A DNA stretch of 64,000 bases from Sulfurimonas sp. (GTDB taxonomy: Bacteria > Campylobacterota > Campylobacteria > Campylobacterales > Sulfurimonadaceae), in NCBI RefSeq assembly GCF_019429335.1, contig NZ_JAHYJB010000007.1, positions 1 to 64,000 on the forward strand, read 5' to 3'. Position numbers and translations under genes: made by a program. Under the pieces are notes generated by a model that had not been told where the DNA came from, made no database searches, and worked only from the letters and a program-made list of their open reading frames with translations. This document shows positions 1 through 7,766 of the stretch, piece by piece (positions within the stretch are counted from its first letter, which is position 1; the number at the start of each line of letters is the position of its first letter).

Positions 1-1
1 T

Positions 2-79
2 ACCCATAAAAAAGCCTTCTATAATGGTGTTTTGGTTGATACAATTATAGCAAAAAGTGCCTATTTATGGGCTTTGTAG
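2..79 (+). CDS. possible C-terminal end of an unidentified gene, cut by window edge
   Basis: An open frame enters from the left edge and stops at TAG at 77-79. It encodes 25 residues ending SAYLWAL. No start is visible and the peptide is not recognised. It may equally be chance, since the following kilobase is full of broken frames. Confidence 0.2.
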   Translation, partial: THKKAFYNGVLVDTIIAKSAYLWAL

Positions 80-799
80 ATTGATTTTAGTTGGTATTTT
101 TACTGAAATCTATGTGCGAAAGTTGAGTTATCTTTTTAAAACTATTAATAGATTGCTGTAACGCCTCTTCCGATGAAACAAAACTACTGATTAGTACTTT
201 CCATACAAAGAAAAAAAGAACTTTTTATTATAATGAAGATTTTCTACCAATTATTAAAAAGATGAATTGTCCTATATTAGATATCTTTTAAAGACAAGAA
301 TTCCAGAGTGAGATGGGAGAAAGAACTGCATGAAGGGCTGAGAAGTAGCCTGAAATTCGGGCACACCTCTCCGCTCTCGATTTTATGTATTTTGCAAACA
401 TAATACAAAATGTTATAATTCCATCGTTTCGATCGGTTATCGTAACTGCCTCTTCGCCTTTTTCACGCTCGGCAAGAGCATACTATCAACTGTCGGTTGT
501 GCTGTACAGTCTGTTCCATGCCAAATATGTTAGAGTTTTTGGTTTAGGTCTAGTATGAGAAGGTGATGAGAGCATAGTATCATCCACAGCGCCACTATCT
601 GCGTGTAGTCGATTCCTCTTTTTGTTTCCATTTGAGAACCAGCCACAACTGTATCAATTTCTACTATTTTTTCAATATTTTGGGTACTCAATACATGAGT
701 TAACTATGATTACACATATACAAAATATCTACTTCACCGGACGCTTGATAATACGCCTATCAATTTTTTGAACAATGAGATTTGTTTGAGTGAGAAACA

Positions 800-903
800 G
801 GTACCAAGTGCCCCAGTTGAATTACTCAACGGGAAGCCAAAGAAAGCTTCCTTCACTTTGGGAGTGAAAAACACTTGGTACCCCGTTGAATAATTGTAAC
901 GGG
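800..903. repeat. cloverleaf-like cluster of inverted repeats
   Basis: GGTACCAAGTG (800-810) pairs perfectly with CACTTGGTACC (872-882). Inside this 11-bp stem lie three hairpins: GTTGA/TCAAC (816-820/826-830), GGAAGC/GCTTCC (832-837/846-851) and TTCACT/AGTGAA (852-857/863-868). A further hairpin, CCCGTT/AACGGG (882-887/898-903), follows. The segments 812-833 and 882-903 are imperfect direct repeats of each other. An alternative pairing of 824-833 with 882-891 has RYYYAAC/GTTRRRY ends like an integron attC site. It could be a recombination site, a structured RNA or a terminator. Confidence 0.6.
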
Positions 904-936
904 CTAATAATATTAGAAATTTAGGGAGATGTTAAT

Positions 937-954
937 AAAGGCTTTTTTGCCTTT
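937..954. repeat. 6-bp hairpin AAAGGC/GCCTTT
   Basis: AAAGGC at 937-942 and GCCTTT at 949-954 pair around a loop of six T. It resembles a weak terminator, but no T-run follows on either strand. Confidence 0.3.
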
Positions 955-1085
955 CAGAAGGTGTCATTTTGTAGTAAATTATTTCATTGGAGTTCATATT
1001 GTGTCATCAGTTTTGAAAATTGAAGAGTTATTTTGAAGAAAAAAATTTAGTAGTAGAAATTTATACCGGCTAAAGACTAAGAGTT

Positions 1086-1107
1086 GTAGTAAAAAAGTAG
1101 TAAAAAA
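1086..1107 (+). repeat. two tandem copies of an 11-bp unit GTAGTAAAAAA
   Basis: The unit GTAGTAAAAAA occurs at 1086-1096 and again at 1097-1107 without mismatch. Related GTAGTA motifs followed by A-rich sequence occur at about 972-979 and 1050-1058. Their position beside the 3' end of a tRNA gene would suit arm-type integrase sites, but no integrase is visible. Confidence 0.4.
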
Positions 1108-1152
1108 TTGATTTTGAAGTTTTCTTAAAGTGAGAGTAAAATCTCTTGAAAG

Positions 1153-1167
1153 TACCTATTTTAGGTA
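1153..1167 (-). terminator. hairpin directly after the tRNA operon
   Basis: TACCTA (1153-1158) pairs with TAGGTA (1162-1167), immediately beyond the CCA end of tRNA-Leu on the minus strand. A second weak repeat (GAGA/TCTC) lies just further out. It is probably the end of the tRNA transcript or a 3' processing signal. Confidence 0.45.
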
Positions 1168-1252
1168 TGGTGCGGATGAGAGGACTTGAACCTCCACACC
1201 TTACGGCACCAGATCCTAAGTCTGGCGTGTCTACCAATTTCACCACATCCGC
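1168..1252 (-). tRNA. tRNA-Leu (anticodon TAG)
   Basis: The minus strand folds as a class II tRNA. The acceptor GCGGATG (1252-1246) pairs with CATCCGC (1178-1172), the discriminator is A (1171) and the CCA is encoded (1170-1168). A long variable arm and the T-loop GTTCAAGTC are present. The anticodon loop reads CTTAGGA, so it decodes CUA. It is the last gene of the tRNA operon. Confidence 0.95.
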
Positions 1253-1285
1253 ATCTTTAAGTGTTTAATGTCTCTTCAGACAAAG

Positions 1286-1362
<77 letters not shown>

Positions 1363-1377
1363 ATGCATTTATAAAAA

Positions 1378-1454
1378 TGGTGCGCCCGATAGGATTCGAA
1401 CCTATAACCGTCGGATCCGAAGTCCGAAACTCTATCCAGTTGAGCCACGAACGC
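1378..1454 (-). tRNA. tRNA-Arg (anticodon TCG)
   Basis: The acceptor GCGTTCG pairs with CGGGCGC (two G-T wobbles), with an A discriminator and encoded CCA at 1380-1378. The anticodon stem TCGGA/TCCGA encloses CTTCGGA, giving TCG for CGA codons. It is the third gene of the operon. Confidence 0.95.
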
Positions 1455-1500
1455 CACAAAGTTTATCATTTTTATCAAGTTTTTTTATATTTTTTTGTTA

Positions 1501-1578
1501 TGGGGTGGGATGCGGGGCTCGAACCCGTGACCCCCGGCACCACAAACCAGTGCTCTAACCAACTGAGCTAATCCCACC
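1501..1578 (-). tRNA. tRNA-His (anticodon GTG)
   Basis: The anticodon loop TTGTGGT gives GTG. The gene encodes the extra G at -1 (1578) opposite a C discriminator (1504), the identity signature of tRNA-His. CCA is encoded at 1503-1501. Confidence 0.95.
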
Positions 1579-1600
1579 ATGTCTCTAAAAAATATAAAAG

Positions 1601-1678
1601 TGGTCGGGGTGAAAGGACTCGAACCTTCGGCCCCTTGGTCCCAAACCAAGTACTCTAACCATACTGAGCTACACCCCG
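1601..1678 (-). tRNA. tRNA-Pro (anticodon TGG)
   Basis: The acceptor CGGGGTG pairs with CACCCCG, with an A discriminator and encoded CCA (1603-1601). The anticodon loop TTTGGGA gives TGG. It is the first gene after the operon promoter. Confidence 0.95.
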
Positions 1679-1721
1679 ACCTATACATTAAAGCAATCTT
1701 TCAGCTGATTAATGAGGCGAA

Positions 1722-1750
1722 ATTATAGTTAATAACTTCCAAAATGTCAA
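1722..1750 (-). promoter_or_regulatory. near-consensus sigma70 promoter of the tRNA operon
   Basis: On the minus strand TTGACA (1750-1745) and TATAAT (1727-1722) are separated by exactly 17 bases. They lie about 44 bases before tRNA-Pro. Both hexamers match consensus, as expected for a stable-RNA operon. Confidence 0.9.
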
Positions 1751-1851
1751 TAGCTTTTTTTACATATTTTAAAACTTTCTCTTAAGCGACACAAAAAAGA
1801 GATTAAGATTACTTTGTTACAATACATTTATATAGTTTTAAAGGGTTAGTT

Positions 1852-3297
1852 TTGGGTGAATTTATTAGCAGTGTCAACTCTATTTTAGAGACGGCTCTAT
1901 TTTTTGATATTCTTTTTGGGACAGTTGAGGGGGTGAAACTTCCGTTTTTGGTTGTTTGGCTTATCTCAGGAGGTGTTTATCTAACATTTTTAACAAAATT
2001 TATAAATGCGAGAATGTTCAGGCACTCATTCAATATAATAAGAGGCAGATACAATACCGCAGATGATATAGGGCAGATATCCTCTTTTGGTGCGCTGACT
2101 ACGGCACTAAGTGCAACTGTAGGACTTGGAAATATTGCCGGTGTTGCTTTGGCTGTTGCCATAGGAGGTCCAGGGGCTACATTTTGGATGATAGTAGCCG
2201 GCTTTTTAGGCATGAGTTTAAAATTTACCGAAGTGACACTCTCACTGCAGCACAGAGAGTTTTTAAAAGACGGAACGATTATGGGCGGTGCAATGGAGTA
2301 TCTCTCAAAAGGTTTGGCGAAAAAGGGTTATGCAGAATTCGGTAAAGTTTTGGCGGTGGTTTTTGCCGTATTTATGATTGGAGGAGCGATAGGCGGAGGG
2401 AATACTTTTCAGGTCTCACAAGCTTTAAGCGCAGTATCTCAAGAGGTGCCATTTTTTCAAGAATTTCCTATAGTATTTGGAATTATTATCGCATCTTTGG
2501 TGGGCTTTGTTATTATCGGCGGTGTTACAAGAATCGCTAAAATTACCGAAACCCTCGTGCCTTTCATGGCTATAATATATATCTCGGCATCTCTATGGAT
2601 TTTAGGAGTTCATTTTGAGAAGATAGGCGATGCCATTAGCATTATATTTACGGAGGCCTTTTCAACAAGTGCTATTTACGGCGGTGTTATCGGTTCACTT
2701 ATACAGGGATTTCAAAGAGCGGTTTTCTCAAGCGAAGCAGGGATCGGCTCCTCGCCAGTTGCTCATGCTCCCGTAAAAACAAAATATCCTGTAAGACAAG
2801 GGCTGGTAGCGCTATATGAACCGTTTATAGATACTATAGTCATATGTACTATGACAGCACTTGTAATCGTAATAACAGGTGTTTATGCTCATGACGGGGC
2901 TTATGTTGCCCTTATTGAAGCAAAGCAGGGAGCGGCACTAACAAGCGCAGCATATGGAACGGTTATAGAGTGGTTTCCTGCTATTTTGTCCGTCAGCATA
3001 ACACTCTTTGCTTTTTCAACACTGATATCGTGGTCTTACTACGGTGAGCGTGCTTGGGTCTATCTTTTTGGCTCAAAACTTTCCATTATTTATAAAATTA
3101 TGTTTTTATCTTTAACCATTATAGGAACTGTTGTGAGTACTGGATTGTTAGTAGATTTTAGTTTTATGCTTCTTCTTGCCATGGCACTTCCAAACATTTT
3201 GGGACTTTTCATATTAGGAGGGGACGTAAAGAGAGAGCTTGAAGAGTACATGTTAAAATTAAAAAGCGGTGAATTGGACAGAGAGGCAATCAGATGA
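1852..3297 (+). CDS. alanine/glycine:sodium symporter (AGCS family)
   Basis: A predicted inner-membrane carrier that imports alanine or glycine with Na+. The 481 residues are strongly hydrophobic with about ten membrane spans. The family signature GLGNIAGVALAVAIGGPGA lies at about 91-109, followed by a FWM stretch and an SSEAGIGSSPVAHA region in the middle, all typical of AlsT/YaaJ proteins. The start is taken as TTG at 1852 because AAGGG lies at 1841-1845 with suitable spacing and no upstream ATG fits. The stop overlaps the start of the next small gene by four bases, so the two are probably translated together. The exact amino-acid substrate cannot be read from sequence. Confidence 0.93.
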   Translation: MGEFISSVNSILETALFFDILFGTVEGVKLPFLVVWLISGGVYLTFLTKFINARMFRHSFNIIRGRYNTADDIGQISSFGALTTALSATVGLGNIAGVALAVAIGGPGATFWMIVAGFLGMSLKFTEVTLSLQHREFLKDGTIMGGAMEYLSKGLAKKGYAEFGKVLAVVFAVFMIGGAIGGGNTFQVSQALSAVSQEVPFFQEFPIVFGIIIASLVGFVIIGGVTRIAKITETLVPFMAIIYISASLWILGVHFEKIGDAISIIFTEAFSTSAIYGGVIGSLIQGFQRAVFSSEAGIGSSPVAHAPVKTKYPVRQGLVALYEPFIDTIVICTMTALVIVITGVYAHDGAYVALIEAKQGAALTSAAYGTVIEWFPAILSVSITLFAFSTLISWSYYGERAWVYLFGSKLSIIYKIMFLSLTIIGTVVSTGLLVDFSFMLLLAMALPNILGLFILGGDVKRELEEYMLKLKSGELDREAIR

Positions 3298-3569
3298 ATA
3301 TACTGGCGCAAAAATGCAAAGAGCTTTTGCTAAAACATAATATTAACGTGCTATCTGAGATTGATTTTGATATAAACGGAGAGATTAATACACTCTCATT
3401 TGAGTATATTATAGATGCATATATGAAAGCGTCCCACGAATCTCAACTTGTTTTTTTAACTGCTTTGGAGAGGTCGATAAAAGCCGAGGATGACGGAGCA
3501 AGAAAGTTTTTTGAGGGAATGGGGCAGCTTCTGCTGCTTATTCACCTCTCAAAAAATATTGAGGTTTAA
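3294..3569 (+). CDS. small hypothetical protein, coupled to the symporter gene
   Basis: A 91-residue soluble protein that I do not recognise. It overlaps the symporter stop (ATGA), so it is very likely real and co-translated. It is rich in charged helices, has no cysteine motif apart from one Cys near the N-terminus, no signal peptide and no membrane span. The C-terminal half contains FFEGMGQLLLLIHLSKN, a probable amphipathic helix. A role linked to amino-acid transport is only suggested by position. Confidence 0.75.
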   Translation: MNILAQKCKELLLKHNINVLSEIDFDINGEINTLSFEYIIDAYMKASHESQLVFLTALERSIKAEDDGARKFFEGMGQLLLLIHLSKNIEV

Positions 3570-3585
3570 ATCAAAAATAAAACTC

Positions 3586-3657
3586 TCACATCAAAAGATG
3601 TGAAGCTTTAGTAGCCACAGCGGCTTCAGCGAAGCTTTTTGGACTTGTTCAAAAAGC
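3586..3657 (+). repeat. dispersed structured repeat, copy 1
   Basis: TCACATC/GATGTGA (3586-3592/3597-3603) forms hairpin A. It is followed by a core at 3603-3633 that begins AAGCTTTAGTAGCC and contains AGCGGCTTCAGCG. Hairpin B follows, GCTTTTTG/CAAAAAGC (3634-3641/3650-3657), with loop GACTTGTT. The element fills the gap between two convergent genes and may serve both as terminator. Related copies lie near 37594, 42563, 57127 (minus) and 62688. Confidence 0.6.
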
Positions 3658-3664
3658 GTTCAAA

Positions 3665-4444
3665 TTAAAACTGTATCATCCCGTTAATCGGCGAAGAAGC
3701 AGTTGCATAAGGACGCTTTGCAATTCTTCCTGCCAAATAGCTCATACGTCCTGCAATAACTGCATGTTTCATAGCCTCAGCCATCATCATAGGGTTTTGC
3801 GCTCCTGCAATCGCGGTATTTGTCAGTACTCCATCAGCACCAAGCTCCATTGCATAAGCCGCATCACTTGCACATCCAATCCCTGCATCAACTATTACCG
3901 GAAGGCTTACCGCTTCACGAACAAAGACTATGTTATATGGATTTTGAATTCCAAGGCCGCTTCCTATCGGAGCCGCAAGAGGCATAATAGCATGCGCACC
4001 GGCATCCTCAAGCCTTTTTGCCATAATCGGGTCATCGGAAGTGTAAGCCATAATTGTAAAACCCTCTTTTGCAAGTATCTGACATGCTTTTATGGTCTCT
4101 AAAACATCAGGATAGAGAGTTTTTTGCGTATCGCCTATAACCTCTAGCTTAATAAGGTCTATTCCCGTAGCTTCGCGCATAAGGCGAAAAGTGGTAATCG
4201 CCTCCTCCGCTGTTACACATCCTGCAGAGTTTGGTAAAAACTTTACATTAGTCCCTTTAAATGTGTCACGAAGGTTCTCTTTGTCAGGGTCTGTAATATT
4301 TAAACGGCGAACCGCAACGGTAATAAGCTCACTTCCGCTTGCAAGCGTTGCCTCTTTTGTAGTTTGAAAATCTTTATATTTTCCGCTTCCGACAATTAGG
4401 CGGCTGTTTAACTCATATTTTCCGATTTTTAAAATATCTTTCAT
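3665..4444 (-). CDS. thiG: thiazole synthase ThiG
   Basis: ThiG forms the thiazole phosphate ring of thiamine from deoxyxylulose 5-phosphate, dehydroglycine and ThiS thiocarboxylate. The 259 residues match the family length. The Schiff-base lysine is expected at about K99 in IKLEVIGD. The phosphate-binding loops [12 protein letters not shown] and [12 protein letters not shown] of the TIM barrel are present, as is PNSAGC near 71-76. It lies just downstream of the NAD(P)HX repair gene, with nine bases between. No other thi gene and no TPP riboswitch is visible nearby, so thiamine synthesis genes are scattered in this genome. Confidence 0.96.
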   Translation of the reverse strand: MKDILKIGKYELNSRLIVGSGKYKDFQTTKEATLASGSELITVAVRRLNITDPDKENLRDTFKGTNVKFLPNSAGCVTAEEAITTFRLMREATGIDLIKLEVIGDTQKTLYPDVLETIKACQILAKEGFTIMAYTSDDPIMAKRLEDAGAHAIMPLAAPIGSGLGIQNPYNIVFVREAVSLPVIVDAGIGCASDAAYAMELGADGVLTNTAIAGAQNPMMMAEAMKHAVIAGRMSYLAGRIAKRPYATASSPINGMIQF

Positions 4445-4453
4445 TTTTTGTTC

Positions 4454-5818
4454 CTATAATTTACTTATCTCTTCTATCAAATCATCAGGCGTGAGCGAAA
4501 AGTCAGTGCCTGCATAATTTAGTGCCAGCTTTGTATGAGCCAAAGAGGCGTTTATCGCCGCGTTTAGAGGAGCGTATCCTTGTGCTAAAAGCGCCCCGAT
4601 TAAACCTGTTAGAACATCACCGCTTCCGCCTTTTGCCAAAGATGCTTTGCCGTGCGGATTTATGTAAAATTCATCCCCTTTGGCTATTACAACGTTTGCA
4701 CCTTTTAAAATCAACGTAACATGAGGATACGCTTTGCAAAACTCCTCAGCATACTTGAAACGGTTTTTTTGCAACTCTTCAGTCGTTATATCAGCTAGTT
4801 TTGTTACTTTTAATAGAGAAACAAACTCTTTTGCATGCGGAGTTACAACCACGCCCTCTCTCTTTAGAATTTCCAAAATGATTGGCAAAGAGAGTATATC
4901 TGCATCGGCCACGAGAGTAAGGTTGTTGTCTAAAAACTTATTTAGCTCTATCTGGCTAAATTCAGCTCCAAGCCCCATCCCCAATGCCAGCGCTGTTGCA
5001 TTTTTTGGAACTTCATGCGAATACATAAGCGTATGAGGTATTTGTATATCCTCGTATCCGACAAGCGTTACAAGACCCGCTCCAAATTTCAAAGCAGCGA
5101 GCGCACTCATTATACTTGCTCCGCTTTTTTCACCGCTTGCTACACCCAGATGGCCGTAAGAGCCTTTATGTGAATCTTTTTTTACCCTGTTTGGAAGTTT
5201 TAAATCATCCAAATCAAGTAAATTCCAGCAGCTCTGCTTCTCATAAATCTCTCTAGAGACGCCAAGATTTATGACTTTTATCTCACCTACGAACTCTTTT
5301 GCGCTGTCCATAAACATGCTCTTTTTCAAAGCACCCATAGTCAAAGTCACATCTGCTGCAAATTTGTATCCGGATGGGATGTCGCATGCGATTTTAAATG
5401 CTCTCAGCGCGTTCATCTCTTCAATCAGAGAGGCAATCGCATCGCTAAATTCGCCACTAAATCCTGTGCCGACAATTGCATCGACTAAAACATCGCACTC
5501 TTGAAGTTTTGCGCACTCCTTTACGCCTATGCCAAGAGAGCGTTTTTGCTGTAGAAGCGCCATCTTTGACGCAGGTTTTTTTGCATAAAATATTGATGTG
5601 TCGTACTCTGCATGCAGAAGCCTTGCAAGAGCAATTCCGTCAGCTCCGTTATTTCCGCTTCCGCAAACTATGATGACTTTTAAGCCTTTTTTAAAATTGC
5701 TGCGGATATACCCAGCCATACCGCCTGCGGCATGCTCCATCAGAATATCCTCGCTTAAAAAAAACTCCTCGCAACACCTCTTGTCTAAAGATGCAACCTC
5801 ATCAAAAAGTTTTTGCAT
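4454..5818 (-). CDS. nnr: bifunctional NAD(P)HX epimerase / ADP- or ATP-dependent dehydratase
   Basis: Repairs hydrated NADH and NADPH: the N-terminal YjeF domain epimerises NAD(P)HX and the C-terminal ribokinase-like domain dehydrates it. The N-terminal domain shows CGSGNNGADG near 52-61 and a VDAIVGTGFSG stretch. The C-terminal domain shows KGSYGHLGVASG, PHAKEF, LKGANVVIAK and GGSGDVLTG near 397-405, the catalytic and nucleotide-binding region. At 454 residues it is slightly shorter than the E. coli fusion (about 515). It sits two bases after the upstream P-loop gene and probably shares its transcript. Confidence 0.94.
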   Translation of the reverse strand: MQKLFDEVASLDKRCCEEFFLSEDILMEHAAGGMAGYIRSNFKKGLKVIIVCGSGNNGADGIALARLLHAEYDTSIFYAKKPASKMALLQQKRSLGIGVKECAKLQECDVLVDAIVGTGFSGEFSDAIASLIEEMNALRAFKIACDIPSGYKFAADVTLTMGALKKSMFMDSAKEFVGEIKVINLGVSREIYEKQSCWNLLDLDDLKLPNRVKKDSHKGSYGHLGVASGEKSGASIMSALAALKFGAGLVTLVGYEDIQIPHTLMYSHEVPKNATALALGMGLGAEFSQIELNKFLDNNLTLVADADILSLPIILEILKREGVVVTPHAKEFVSLLKVTKLADITTEELQKNRFKYAEEFCKAYPHVTLILKGANVVIAKGDEFYINPHGKASLAKGGSGDVLTGLIGALLAQGYAPLNAAINASLAHTKLALNYAGTDFSLTPDDLIEEISKL

Positions 5819-5820
5819 AA

Positions 5821-6555
5821 CTACTCTTCAAACACATATTCGTCTATCTGAACTACATTACTCTTGATATCATTGAACAGAAGCGTATGGTAGTTCGTTC
5901 TGTATTGATAAAAAAATCTGTTTTTAGGGAACTTTTTCAGGCTTGAAGTGTTGAAATATTCAATATTTGAGCACTTTCCAAGATATAAAAAAGTAAATAG
6001 CAGTTTTATCTGCGGATTTTCAAATGTACTATGAGGCTGAGCCAAGAATGTAAGACCATACTTTTTAAGATTTAAAAAATTTAACATGTAGAGCAAAAAG
6101 TCTTCAAATTTTGTGTAAAACCCGTTTAAATTTTCAATATCATGGAAAAAATAGTAGTAACTCTCTAACAGCCCCTTATGCTGAAGAGTCGTTGTCAGCT
6201 TGCTTGTAATGTCCCTTTTATTTGAGAAGTAACTAGGATCTGTTGCCATGTAGATATGTTTCTTTGCGGAGACAAGCGCATCAAACTTCTCTTGGAACTC
6301 TTCGCTCTCATCAAACCTTATATAGTTAAAATGCTCGTCTTTGTATCTTAGCTCTATGCTGTTCTCATCTGAGTTGGAAAAATCAAGATATAGAGTCGCA
6401 ACACCGTTGTCAATAATATAGTTTCTTATTTTACACGCCAAATTTGTTTTGCCGGCACCCTCTTCCGCCAAAATCAACGTATTATAAAACAGCACCCTCT
6501 CTTCAACTTTTAAAGTATTTATACTGCTTACATATTTTCCGAGCTTATCTCTCAT
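5821..6555 (-). CDS. P-loop ATP-binding protein of unknown role
   Basis: A 244-residue protein with a Walker A-like sequence AEEGAGKT at 30-37 (the first glycine is alanine) and a possible Walker B region FFHDIEN near the middle. The rest is rich in aromatic residues and helices and matches nothing I can name. The ATP-binding region faintly resembles HerA-type ATPases. It is the first gene of a minus-strand run with nnr and thiG. RBS: AGGAAAAAT just before the ATG. No signal peptide or membrane segment. The function is unknown. Confidence 0.7.
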   Translation of the reverse strand: MRDKLGKYVSSINTLKVEERVLFYNTLILAEEGAGKTNLACKIRNYIIDNGVATLYLDFSNSDENSIELRYKDEHFNYIRFDESEEFQEKFDALVSAKKHIYMATDPSYFSNKRDITSKLTTTLQHKGLLESYYYFFHDIENLNGFYTKFEDFLLYMLNFLNLKKYGLTFLAQPHSTFENPQIKLLFTFLYLGKCSNIEYFNTSSLKKFPKNRFFYQYRTNYHTLLFNDIKSNVVQIDEYVFEE

Positions 6556-6704
6556 ATTTTTCCTTTAAAAAAATTTAGCATATATTATATCTTATCTCGT
6601 ATAAATAAAATCATGGGTTCATATGTAATAAAAAAAATAATGTTTAACAAAGCTGAAAAAATGTAAGATTTATGACAAACTTTACAAACAAAAAAAGGAA
6701 TAAC

Positions 6705-7724
6705 ATGCACACTAAAATACTTTTAACATTAGCTTTGGCAGCTTCATCGGTTTTAGCTTCAGACTTGGCTATGGACGCGAAAAATGCAGGATTAAAACCA
6801 ATCCCAAGCTCCACATCCGAGCTTCTAAAGCTGATTGACAATCCAAAGAATCCTATAACTCCTAAAAAAGCAGAGCTCGGAAAAAAACTCTACTTTGACC
6901 CTAGACTCTCAAAGAGCGGTTTTATCAGCTGTAACAGCTGCCACAACCTAAGCGAAGGCGGAGATGACGGAATCAGCGCCGCAATAGGGCACAGATGGAC
7001 AGCAAATCCTCATCACCTTAACTCGCCTACCGTTTACAACTCAGTATTTTTCTCATCACAGTTTTGGGATGGACGCGACCCGCATTTAGAAGCACAGGCG
7101 CAAGGTCCTATTCAAGCAGCTCCTGAGATGGCAGCGACACCTGACCATGTTCTCTCGGTTGTTACATCAATTCCTCAATACGTAGATGAGTTTAAAGGTG
7201 CTTACGGCGATGACGTAAAGATAACTTTTGAAAAAGTCGCAGACACAATAGCAACTTTTGAGCGCACGCTTGTTACTCCATCTGCGTTTGACGACTTTTT
7301 AAATGGAAACGATAACGCTTTAAACAAAACTCAAAAAGATGGTCTGAAAACTTTTATAGACAAAGGTTGTACTACATGTCACAACGGAGTCGCTCTTGGC
7401 GGAGAGATGAACGCGTTTAACATTACAGGCATATATAAATTCCAAAATGTAGGCGATTTTAAGGGTGACAAGAACGGTATGGTTAAAGTACCTACTCTTA
7501 GAAATATCACTCAGACTGCACCATATTTCCACAACGGTCAAATCTGGGAGCTCAAAGACGCTATCAAAGAAATGGGACGTATCCAACTTGGAACTGACAT
7601 CAGCGATAAAGAGGCTGCTTCAATCGAAGAGTTCCTAAAAGCGCTTGAGGGCAGAAAACAAGATATCGTTATACCTCAGCTACCTGTTTCTACCTCTAAA
7701 ACTCCTAGACCAAACATTAACTAA
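6705..7724 (+). CDS. periplasmic di-haem cytochrome c peroxidase
   Basis: Reduces hydrogen peroxide in the periplasm with electrons from c-type cytochromes. An N-terminal signal peptide (HTKILLTLALAASSVLAS) ends near residue 18. Two haem-binding CXXCH motifs are present, CNSCH at 76-80 and CTTCH in the second half. The conserved WDGRDPHLEAQAQGPI and PTLRNITQTAPYFHNG segments fit CcpA/MauG-type enzymes. The start is placed at ATG 6705 because AAAGGAA lies seven bases ahead and the signal peptide begins there; an upstream in-frame ATG at 6672 would add eleven residues before it. The gene stands alone on its transcript. Confidence 0.93.
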   Translation: MHTKILLTLALAASSVLASDLAMDAKNAGLKPIPSSTSELLKLIDNPKNPITPKKAELGKKLYFDPRLSKSGFISCNSCHNLSEGGDDGISAAIGHRWTANPHHLNSPTVYNSVFFSSQFWDGRDPHLEAQAQGPIQAAPEMAATPDHVLSVVTSIPQYVDEFKGAYGDDVKITFEKVADTIATFERTLVTPSAFDDFLNGNDNALNKTQKDGLKTFIDKGCTTCHNGVALGGEMNAFNITGIYKFQNVGDFKGDKNGMVKVPTLRNITQTAPYFHNGQIWELKDAIKEMGRIQLGTDISDKEAASIEEFLKALEGRKQDIVIPQLPVSTSKTPRPNIN

Positions 7725-7737
7725 ATCTTCTACGCTT

Positions 7738-7759
7738 TTATACCCAAAAAGGGTATAAT
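7738..7759 (+). promoter_or_regulatory. palindrome overlapping the -10 box of kdsD
   Basis: TTATACCC (7738-7745) and GGGTATAA (7751-7758) pair around AAAAA. The right arm contains TATAAT (7754-7759), a consensus -10 whose end lies seven bases before the kdsD ATG, so the mRNA probably has almost no leader. The hairpin may also end the peroxidase transcript. Confidence 0.6.
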
Positions 7760-7766
7760 TGCGTTT

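Larger units (their letters stand above)
80..1152. other. gene-poor, probably degenerate stretch next to the tRNA operon
   Basis: I see no complete gene here. Short open frames exist without good starts. One on the plus strand ends at TAA 289-291 and contains YYNEDFLPIIKK. One on the minus strand between about 482 and 288 contains AEREKGEEAVTITDR. One on the plus strand around 425-560 contains AYYQLSVVLYSLFHAKYV. They look like protein remnants in several frames, as decayed mobile or accessory genes would. The stretch also holds a strongly folded element (800-903), a hairpin (937-954) and repeated GTAGTA motifs (about 972-1107). It abuts the 3' side of tRNA-Leu, a common integration point. 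Confidence 0.5.

Noticed and set aside
824-891. Integron attC site as a firm call
   Set aside because: RYYYAAC and GTTRRRY ends are present, but there is no integrase, no cassette and no second site in the window. It is kept only as an alternative reading of the folded element.
800-903. CRISPR array
   Set aside because: Only two imperfect 22-base repeats with hairpins between them, no regular spacers and no cas genes. None was found elsewhere in the window either.
3665-4444. Thiamine riboswitch near thiG
   Set aside because: thiG is internal to a tight run of genes and no TPP-box sequence is seen upstream of the run.
4522-5867. Series of plus-strand open frames opposite the NAD(P)HX repair gene
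   Set aside because: They mirror a clear, long, well-conserved gene on the other strand and have no ribosome-binding sites or domains.
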